Of a DNA stretch of 7,281 nt, positions 1 through 4,389 are shown in pieces (position 1 is the first letter of the stretch; each line of letters starts with the position of its first letter). The translations under genes and the position numbers were made by a program. The DNA comes from Pseudonocardiales bacterium (GTDB lineage: Bacteria; Actinomycetota; Actinomycetes; Mycobacteriales; Jatrophihabitantaceae). Below the pieces are notes generated by a model, which was not told the DNA's origin, ran no database searches, and was given only the letters and a program-made list of their open reading frames with translations. The stretch is from positions 1-7,281 of the forward strand of contig JAODNL010000036.1 of the NCBI GenBank assembly GCA_025465405.1. Direction: 5' to 3'.

Positions 1-622
1 TGTCGATGCCCATGAGCGCCGCGGTCGGCGCGTCCTCAGCAACGGCCCGAATACTGCGGCCGAGCTTGGTCTGATTCACGAGCCGATCGAGGAAGATCAT
101 CATCACGAACGCGGACACCACGATGATCAGGACGATCAGCGAGACCTTCGCGTTACCGATCTTGAATACCTGATGGTTGACGTTGAAGTACGTAGGGAAC
201 GCGTTGTTCGGTAATCGATTGAACAACTTTCCGGCGAGATTGGACAGGAACAGCGACGCGCCGATGGCACTGATCAGGAACGCGAGCTTGGGTGCTCCCC
301 GCCGCCGCAGGGTCTTGTACGCCACCTTCTCCAGCAGCCATGCGATCACCGCACCGACCGCGGCACCGCTGAGCAGACCCGCGAGAACTGTGAGCGGCAC
401 CATCGCGCCGGTGGGATGTCGTCCCTTGACGATGCCGTTCACGACCAGATAGCTGCCGAAGCCGCCGGCCATGAACACCTCGCTGTGCGCGAAGTTGATC
501 AGCTGGAGCACGCCGTACACCAGCGTGTAGCCGAGCGCGACGAGCGAGTACATCGAGCCTTGTTCCAACCCGATGATGAGGTTCTGCGGAAGCTGCTGGA
601 ACCAGTTTTCCGATTGGCTCAC
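1..622 (-). CDS. livH: Branched-chain amino acid ABC transporter permease, LivH type (partial, C-terminal part beyond the left edge)
   Basis: This is an inner-membrane permease of a high-affinity leucine/isoleucine/valine-type ABC importer; it would pair with a LivM permease and LivG/LivF ATPases, none of which is in the window. The reading frame is open for 207 complete codons from a GTG at 622 to the left edge. The start is fixed by AGGAGGA at 631-637, 8 nt upstream. Visible features are a first hydrophobic segment around residues 22-42 running into the LivH-typical motif LINFAHSEVFMAGGF (residues 41-55), further hydrophobic stretches near 73-97, 113-129 and 159-178, and the cytoplasmic-loop motif GRSIRAVAEDAPTAALMGID (188-207), which in this family contacts the ATPase. 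The binding-protein gene lies 131 bp upstream on the same strand. The family call is firm. Substrate specificity is inferred; urea or amide transporters of the same superfamily are the main alternative. Confidence 0.93.
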   Translation of the reverse strand, partial: MSQSENWFQQLPQNLIIGLEQGSMYSLVALGYTLVYGVLQLINFAHSEVFMAGGFGSYLVVNGIVKGRHPTGAMVPLTVLAGLLSGAAVGAVIAWLLEKVAYKTLRRRGAPKLAFLISAIGASLFLSNLAGKLFNRLPNNAFPTYFNVNHQVFKIGNAKVSLIVLIIVVSAFVMMIFLDRLVNQTKLGRSIRAVAEDAPTAALMGID

Positions 623-630
623 GCCGGTAC

Positions 631-637
631 TCCTCCT
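631..637 (-). promoter_or_regulatory. Shine-Dalgarno sequence of the livH-type permease
   Basis: On the minus strand this reads AGGAGGA, 8 nt before the GTG at 622. It is a near-perfect anti-16S match and decides the GTG start, which would otherwise be easy to miss. Confidence 0.85.
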
Positions 638-689
638 GATGACGTCTGGGCGGCGTGACAGCGCGACGACCCGGGCCAGTTTTAACTGA

Positions 690-719
690 GGGGCGAACCG
701 GATTGCTCCGGCTCGCCCC
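690..719 (-). terminator. Stem-loop between the binding-protein and permease genes (attenuator or partial terminator)
   Basis: In the minus-strand transcript the arms GGGGCGAGCCGG and CCGGTTCGCCCC form a 12-bp stem with one G-U wobble and a 6-nt loop (AGCAAU). The stem begins 35 nt after the binding-protein stop codon. Only a short A/T-rich stretch follows, itself a small inverted repeat (CAGTT/AACTG, 677-688), and there is no real U-tract. Partial termination or protection of the upstream message from 3' decay therefore fits better than full termination. Such structures are common after binding-protein genes of ABC operons, where that subunit is needed in excess. Confidence 0.65.
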
Positions 720-753
720 CCATGTCAATCCGTGCTGGTGATGCGGATGTTCG

Positions 754-1971
754 TCAGCTGTTGATCTTGTTGATATTGCCGAGACCCGTGATGGCGCCGC
801 TCTTCTGCTGGAAGAGGTTGACGATCAGGTTGGTCGCCTCGACTTCACCATTCGACTGGAACTTGATCGTTGTCGTGATCCCCTGGAAGTTCTCGGCGTT
901 GAGTGCGGTCATCAGGCTGGACTTGGTGACCGGACCGCTCGCCGCTGCCTTCGAGATCGCGTCGATGAACAGGTTCGCCGCGTCGAAGGCCTCAGGCGAG
1001 TACGTCGACGGCGGCTGCTTGTACGCCGCCTGGTACGCCGTGGCGAAGGCCTTCGCCGTCGGAGCCGTGGTCGCGTCCTGGCAACCGCAGGTGAAGTACC
1101 AGCCGTTGCCCGCGTCACTGGCGTTCTTGGTGAACACGTCGGACTTGCCACCGTTACCGGTCACGGTGCGACCGGTGAAACCCGCGGCTTTCAGCGCCTT
1201 GGCGAGCAATGCCGCCTGCGCGTCATAGCCGCCGTAGAAGATCGCGTCGGCACCAGAGGCCTTGATCGTCTGAGCGATCGGGTTGTAGTTCTTCGTGGTC
1301 GTGCCGTCGAGTCCCTGGGTCACGGTCGCGACGCCCTTGGCCTTGAGCTCGGCAGCCATCTTCGTGGCCACGCCCTGGCCATAGGTGCTCAGGTCGTTGA
1401 GGACGAAGACCTTCTTCGCACCCGTGCGGGCCAGCCAGTCGGCGCCCTGGGTTCCCTCGACGTCGTCGTTCGGGATGATCCGATGCCAGCAGCTGTAACC
1501 CTTTGTCTGCAGGGTCGCGTTGCTGGCCGACGCCGTGACGATCGGCAGGCCGGCCGAGCAGAAGTTCGGGTCGACTGCCTTGCTCTCACCGGAGAATGCC
1601 GGGCCGATCACGCCGATCACAGCGGGATTCGAGATGAGCGCGGTGGCCGCGGCCGGAGCCTTGGCCGGATCGCCTTCGCTGTCCTGCGGATTCAGCGCGA
1701 CCTTGAAGTTGAACTTGCCGGACTGGTTGGCCTGATCGATGGCCAGCTGCGCGCCCTGCTTCTCATTGATGCCGAGCTGCGCGTTTGGGCCGGACAGGGC
1801 TCCGATGAAGCCGAGTGTGTAGGTCTGGTTGCTGCTGCCGCCGCTTGTGGAGCTGCTGCCGCCGCCGAGGCCTCCGCCGTTGTTGCTCTTCTTGCTGCTC
1901 GAGCAGCCGGCCAACGCCACTGCACCCGTCGTGACAAGTACGGCGACGGTGGTCAACGTACGATTTCGCAC
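754..1971 (-). CDS. Branched-chain amino acid ABC transporter substrate-binding lipoprotein (LivJ/LivK-like, periplasmic-binding-protein type 1 fold)
   Basis: This extracytoplasmic receptor of the liv-type importer, 405 aa, is anchored to the membrane outer face by a lipid on Cys23. The GTG start at 1971 is chosen because AGGAGG lies 7 nt upstream and the frame then begins with a textbook lipoprotein signal: RNR, hydrophobic residues 6-21, and lipobox LAGC (20-23). An ATG 57 codons further upstream in the same frame gives a nonsensical leader. Residues 24-49 are a Ser/Gly/Asn-rich tether. The ligand-binding fold starts at about residue 50 with YTLGFIGALSGPNAQLG; later landmarks are VIGPAFSGES (121-130), an STYGQG segment (195-200) and YSPEAFDAANLFIDAI (324-339). 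This pattern and length are typical of the Leu/Ile/Val-binding family. Four cysteines besides the lipidated one (138, 161, 295, 297) are noteworthy. The exact ligand is not readable from sequence. Confidence 0.93.
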   Translation of the reverse strand: MRNRTLTTVAVLVTTGAVALAGCSSSKKSNNGGGLGGGSSSTSGGSSNQTYTLGFIGALSGPNAQLGINEKQGAQLAIDQANQSGKFNFKVALNPQDSEGDPAKAPAAATALISNPAVIGVIGPAFSGESKAVDPNFCSAGLPIVTASASNATLQTKGYSCWHRIIPNDDVEGTQGADWLARTGAKKVFVLNDLSTYGQGVATKMAAELKAKGVATVTQGLDGTTTKNYNPIAQTIKASGADAIFYGGYDAQAALLAKALKAAGFTGRTVTGNGGKSDVFTKNASDAGNGWYFTCGCQDATTAPTAKAFATAYQAAYKQPPSTYSPEAFDAANLFIDAISKAAASGPVTKSSLMTALNAENFQGITTTIKFQSNGEVEATNLIVNLFQQKSGAITGLGNINKINS

Positions 1972-1978
1972 TGAAATG

Positions 1979-1984
1979 CCTCCT
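1979..1984 (-). promoter_or_regulatory. Shine-Dalgarno sequence of the substrate-binding protein
   Basis: AGGAGG on the minus strand, 7 nt before the GTG at 1971. It rules out the longer in-frame ATG start at 2142. Confidence 0.88.
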
Positions 1985-1995
1985 AGAGGGCGTCG

Positions 1996-2016
1996 GGGGC
2001 GCGTCGGTCCCGCCCC
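1996..2016 (-). promoter_or_regulatory. Leader stem-loop upstream of the substrate-binding protein
   Basis: In the minus-strand RNA, GGGGCG (2016-2011) pairs with CGCCCC (2001-1996) around a 9-nt loop, ending 11 nt before the AGGAGG. It could modulate ribosome access or merely reflect G/C-rich sequence. Its position in the leader of a transporter gene directly downstream of an RNA-binding regulator gene is the reason for listing it. No known riboswitch class is recognisable. Confidence 0.35.
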
Positions 2017-2030
2017 TTCTGGTCGGTGGC

Positions 2031-2036
2031 ACGTTA
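2031..2036 (-). promoter_or_regulatory. Possible -10 hexamer for the substrate-binding protein gene
   Basis: TAACGT on the minus strand fits the actinobacterial TAnnnT pattern and would give a leader of roughly 50 nt. No convincing -35 box is visible 16-19 bp upstream, so this is tentative. The gene could also be reached by read-through from pdtaR. Confidence 0.25.
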
Positions 2037-2134
2037 GTCCACAGACCGGCAAGATGACACGGGTTGCGGCCGCGAGTTTGCCGTCGTGACCAAATCTCAA
2101 CCGCAGACATACACATTTGCTACCGCCTGGGACG

Positions 2135-2154
2135 CCTGGCACTCAATGGCCAGG
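2135..2154 (-). terminator. Weak stem-loop spanning the pdtaR stop codon
   Basis: CCTGGC (2154-2149 on the minus strand) can pair with GCCAGG (2140-2135) around an 8-nt loop that contains the TGA stop. No U-run follows. A second copy of CCAGGCG lies immediately after the stem (CCAGGCGTCCCAGGCG, minus strand). This may weakly separate pdtaR from the downstream transporter gene; it could also be chance in G/C-rich DNA. Confidence 0.3.
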
Positions 2155-2772
2155 GGCCGGGTCGCCGGCCGTATCGCCGCTGAGGACGAGCTCAGCGACC
2201 GCGCGCATGGACGTGCGGTTGTCCATCGCGGCCCGCTGGATCCAGCGGAACGCCTCCGGTTCGCTCATGCTGTGTGCCGACATCAACGTCCCCTTTGCGC
2301 GCTCGATCAGCTTGCGTGCCTCGAGCCGTTCGCGCAGCCCGGTGACCTCGGCCTCCAGCGCCTTGATCTCGGCGAAGCGCGACGTGGCCATCTCGATGGC
2401 CGGCAGCAGGTCGCGCTTCTGGAACGGCTTGACGAGGTAGGCCATCGCGCCCGCGTCGCGAGCCCGCTCGATGAGGTCGCGCTGGCTGAACGCGGTGAGC
2501 ATCACGACCGGCGCGATACGCTTGCCGGCGATCTGCGCGGCGGCCGCAATCCCGTCCATCTTGGGCATCTTGACGTCGCAGATCACCAGATCCGGAGCGA
2601 GTTCCCGGGCCAGGGCCACGGCCTGCTCGCCATCGGCAGCCTCGCCGACCACCTGGAAGCCCTCCTCCTGGAGCATCTCGCGAAGGTCCAGCCGGATAAG
2701 GGCCTCGTCCTCGGCGATCAGCACGCGTTTCGCATCGGGGCCCGGCGGTGGAGTCGCGTTGGCGGCAGCCAC
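2143..2772 (-). CDS. pdtaR: ANTAR-domain response regulator, PdtaR-like (RNA-binding antiterminator)
   Basis: This cytoplasmic two-component response regulator of 209 aa acts through RNA: ANTAR domains bind paired small stem-loops in nascent mRNA and control termination or translation. The receiver domain covers about residues 16-130, with the acidic pocket E21/D22, phospho-acceptor Asp66 in VICDVKMPKMDG, Thr93 and Lys115 (VKPF). A helical linker (about 133-153) leads into the ANTAR helices (about 154-198), with the family hallmarks LIERAKGTLM and EAFRWIQRAAMDNRTSMRAVAE. Domain order and size match Rv1626/PdtaR of M. tuberculosis, whose partner is the histidine kinase PdtaS; no kinase gene lies in this window. 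GTG 2772 is supported by AGAGGGA 6 nt upstream and by the receiver beginning about 15 residues later. The open frame continues upstream to 3543, but that part is the antisense shadow of the decarboxylase gene. Confidence 0.95.
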   Translation of the reverse strand: MAAANATPPPGPDAKRVLIAEDEALIRLDLREMLQEEGFQVVGEAADGEQAVALARELAPDLVICDVKMPKMDGIAAAAQIAGKRIAPVVMLTAFSQRDLIERARDAGAMAYLVKPFQKRDLLPAIEMATSRFAEIKALEAEVTGLRERLEARKLIERAKGTLMSAHSMSEPEAFRWIQRAAMDNRTSMRAVAELVLSGDTAGDPAPGH

Positions 2773-2778
2773 GGTGCG

Positions 2779-2785
2779 TCCCTCT
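2779..2785 (-). promoter_or_regulatory. Shine-Dalgarno sequence of pdtaR
   Basis: AGAGGGA on the minus strand, 6 nt before the GTG at 2772. It sets the start and abuts the foot of the upstream inverted repeat. Confidence 0.7.
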
Positions 2786-2807
2786 CGATTCGGAGCAAGG
2801 CGAATCG
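2786..2807 (-). repeat. Inverted repeat directly upstream of the pdtaR ribosome-binding site
   Basis: CGATTCG (2807-2801 on the minus strand) and CGAATCG (2792-2786) form a perfect 7-bp stem with an 8-nt loop, CCTTGCTC. The stem ends exactly where the Shine-Dalgarno sequence begins. It could be a DNA operator or an RNA hairpin influencing pdtaR translation. The loop is not the six-nucleotide A-first/G-fourth loop described for ANTAR targets, so direct autoregulation is speculative. Confidence 0.4.
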
Positions 2808-2828
2808 CGCAGCGCGCGCGAAGCACAC

Positions 2829-2834
2829 AGCCTA
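2829..2834 (-). promoter_or_regulatory. Possible -10 hexamer for pdtaR
   Basis: TAGGCT on the minus strand, matching TAnnnT, would start a leader of about 50 nt that carries the 2786-2807 hairpin. The same hexamer stands in front of pyk at 6769-6774. No clear -35 box is seen. Confidence 0.3.
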
Positions 2835-2841
2835 GCCCCGC

Positions 2842-2847
2842 TAAGAT
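2842..2847 (+). promoter_or_regulatory. Possible -10 hexamer for the tRNA gene
   Basis: TAAGAT (consensus TATAAT, 4 of 6) ends 14 bp before the mature tRNA 5' end. Initiation would fall some 7-8 nt ahead of the tRNA, leaving a short leader for RNase P. The -35 region is G/C-rich and unconvincing. Confidence 0.4.
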
Positions 2848-2861
2848 TTCGTCGGTGCCAC

Positions 2862-2935
2862 GCCCCTGTATCCCAACTGGCAGAGGAAGCGGACTCAAAA
2901 CCCGCCCAGTGTGGGTTCGAATCCCACCGGGGGCA
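2862..2935 (+). tRNA. tRNA with anticodon CAA (Leu, UUG codon), short variable loop
   Basis: A cloverleaf can be drawn directly. Acceptor GCCCCTG (2862-2868) pairs with CGGGGGC (2928-2934) with one U-G pair. The D arm is TCC/GGA (2871-2873/2885-2887) with an 11-nt loop containing the GG pair. Anticodon stem GCGG/CCGC (2889-2892/2902-2905) is topped by an A2893-C2901 mismatch. Loop CTCAAAA carries CAA at 2896-2898 after the invariant T2895. T arm GTGGG/CCCAC (2911-2915/2923-2927) has loop TTCGAAT, and the discriminator is A2935. CCA is not encoded, as is usual in this phylum. The three-pair D stem, AACTGGCAGA-like D loop and A73 look leucine-like. The variable region, however, is only CCAGT (2906-2910), whereas bacterial tRNA-Leu normally has a long extra arm. 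Leu is assigned by anticodon. A diverged, specialised or poorly functional tRNA remains possible. Confidence 0.85.
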
Positions 2936-2943
2936 CGACATCT

Positions 2944-2977
2944 CGCGCCGCTCGTCGGAGTCGTTAGTCTCGGCGCG
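2944..2977 (+). repeat. Inverted repeat bracketing the decarboxylase promoter region
   Basis: CGCGCCG (2944-2950) and CGGCGCG (2971-2977) are perfect 7-bp complements separated by 20 bp. The interval contains the -10-like TAGTCT, and the right arm ends on the first base of the GTG start. It may be an operator, a weak 3' structure for the tRNA transcript, or chance in G/C-rich sequence. No T-tract follows. Confidence 0.3.
2965..2970 (+). promoter_or_regulatory. -10 hexamer placing a leaderless start at the decarboxylase GTG
   Basis: TAGTCT lies 6 bp before the GTG at 2977, so transcription would be expected to begin at or within one base of the start codon. No Shine-Dalgarno sequence lies at a useful distance. 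A -35 box is not evident, which is common for actinobacterial leaderless promoters. Confidence 0.45.
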
Positions 2978-4389
2978 TGACCGGCCATATGACCCCGGAC
3001 GAGTTCCGGGCCTACGGCCGGCAGGTCGTCGACTGGATCGCCGACTACCACGAGCGCGTCGAGTCGTTTCCGGTGCTGGCGCAGGTTGCACCGGGTGACG
3101 TGCGAGCCGCGCTGCCGGCCGAGCCACCCGAGCACGGTGAGCCGTTCGGGGACGTCCTGCGTGACCTCGACGAGGTGATCCTGCCGGGCATCACGCACTG
3201 GCAGCACCCGTCGTTCTTCGCCTATTTCCCCGCCAACGCCAGCGGGCCGGCCATCCTCGGAGACCTGCTCGCGTCCGGGCTCGGCGTCCAAGGCATGCTC
3301 TGGGCCACGTCCCCCGCGGCCACCGAGTTGGAGACGCATGTCCTCGATTGGCTGGCTTCCCTGCTCGGCCTGCCGGCTCGATTCCGCTCGGATTCCGCGG
3401 GTGGCGGCGTCATCCAGCACAGCGCATCCGACGCCGCGCTGGTCTCGTTGCTCGCGGCGCTGCACCGGGTCAGCAAGGGCCGGACCGAGCACGCCGGCGT
3501 GGCCGACGGGCGCTTCACCGTGTACACGTCCGCGCAGACGCACTCATCGCTGGAGAAGGCGTGCCGCATCGCCGGCCTCGGCGCCGATGCGCTGCGCAAG
3601 ATCGACGTCGAGCCGGCGACGCTGGCCGCCCGACCAGAACACCTACGCGAGCTGCTGGCACGTGACATCGCCGGCGGTCGGACACCCGCCCTCGTCGTCG
3701 CGTCGGTCGGCGCTACCGGTACCGGCGCCGTGGATCCGGTCGCAGAGCTCGCCGCGATCGCGCACGAGTACGGTGCGTGGCTGCACGTCGACGCCGCGTG
3801 GGCGGGCGTTGCCGCCGTGGCACCGGAGCTGCGCTGGCTCAACGACGGTCTCGACCTGGCCGACTCCTACTGCACGAACCCGCACAAGTGGCTGCTCACC
3901 AACTTCGACTGTGACGCCTTCTGGGTCGCCGATCGCGCGGCCCTCGTCGGAGCGCTCTCGATCCTGCCGGAGTACCTGCGCAACACCGCCACCGAATCGG
4001 GCGCAGTGATCGACTACCGCGACTGGCACGTACCGCTCGGACGCCGGTTCCGCGCGCTGAAACTGTGGGCGGTCATCCGGTGGTACGGCGCGGACGGCCT
4101 CCGAGCGCACGTCCGTAAGCACGTGGCCCTGGCCCAGGAGTTCGCTGCCTGGGTAACCGCCGACGACCGCTTCGAGATCGTCGCCCCGCACCCGCTGTCG
4201 CTCGTCACGTTCCGCCTTCGAGCCGGGGACGACGCGACGCGCGCGCTGATGGACCGCGTCAACGCCTCGGGTGAGCTGTACCTGACGCACACGCTGGTCG
4301 ATGGCGCGGTCGCGCTGCGCATGGCGATCGGTTCGACGCTGACCGAGCGCAGGCACGTCGAGGCGGCCTGGCGGGCGCTGTCGGCCTAG
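2977..4389 (+). CDS. PLP-dependent aromatic-L-amino-acid decarboxylase family protein (group II decarboxylase)
   Basis: This cytosolic, probably homodimeric PLP enzyme of 470 aa should remove the carboxyl group of an aromatic amino acid (Tyr, Trp, Phe, DOPA or 5-HTP) to give an amine. The length is close to animal DOPA decarboxylase (480 aa). Landmarks in order are the substrate-side motif HWQHPSFFAYFPANASGP (74-91), PLP-stacking His189 in AQTHSS, PLP-nitrogen-binding Asp272 in HVDAAWAG, Schiff-base Lys304 in TNPHKWLLTNFDCDAFWV, and the catalytic-loop Tyr333 in PEYLRN, followed by PLGRRFRALKLW (353-364). Tyr333 aligns with human Tyr332, whose change to Phe turns the enzyme into an oxidative deaminase, so true decarboxylation is predicted. 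GTG 2977 is taken because of the -10 hexamer; ATG 2989 in the same frame is the alternative. It converges on tesB with shared stop bases and has no operon partner here. Substrate is not resolvable by eye. Confidence 0.93.
   Translation: MTGHMTPDEFRAYGRQVVDWIADYHERVESFPVLAQVAPGDVRAALPAEPPEHGEPFGDVLRDLDEVILPGITHWQHPSFFAYFPANASGPAILGDLLASGLGVQGMLWATSPAATELETHVLDWLASLLGLPARFRSDSAGGGVIQHSASDAALVSLLAALHRVSKGRTEHAGVADGRFTVYTSAQTHSSLEKACRIAGLGADALRKIDVEPATLAARPEHLRELLARDIAGGRTPALVVASVGATGTGAVDPVAELAAIAHEYGAWLHVDAAWAGVAAVAPELRWLNDGLDLADSYCTNPHKWLLTNFDCDAFWVADRAALVGALSILPEYLRNTATESGAVIDYRDWHVPLGRRFRALKLWAVIRWYGADGLRAHVRKHVALAQEFAAWVTADDRFEIVAPHPLSLVTFRLRAGDDATRALMDRVNASGELYLTHTLVDGAVALRMAIGSTLTERRHVEAAWRALSA

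Noticed and set aside
690..719. Stem-loop as an ANTAR (PdtaR) RNA target, because its loop has six nucleotides beginning with A
   Set aside because: The described target has two adjacent hexaloops with A first and G fourth. This loop is AGCAAU, with A at the fourth position, and the neighbouring small inverted repeat has only a 2-nt loop.
153..728. 191-codon open frame on the minus strand over the permease region
   Set aside because: It is an out-of-frame shadow. The real permease uses a different frame from the GTG at 622, with clear LivH motifs and a strong ribosome-binding site; the shadow is Arg/Gly/Gln-rich without family features.
1829..1890. Repetitive Ser/Gly codon tract as a microsatellite or tandem repeat
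   Set aside because: It encodes the flexible tether after the lipidated cysteine of the binding protein, a normal feature of such lipoproteins; the codons are not a regular tandem unit.
2862..2976. tRNA as an attachment site for an integrated element carrying the decarboxylase
   Set aside because: No integrase, no direct repeat of the tRNA 3' end and no other mobile genes are visible in the window, and the next genes (tesB, pyk) belong to the conserved neighbourhood.
2773..3543. 257-codon N-terminal extension of the pdtaR frame, which would make a 466-aa protein
   Set aside because: The extension runs antisense through the tRNA and the decarboxylase start, has no domain character, and the GTG at 2772 has a Shine-Dalgarno sequence and leads directly into the receiver domain.
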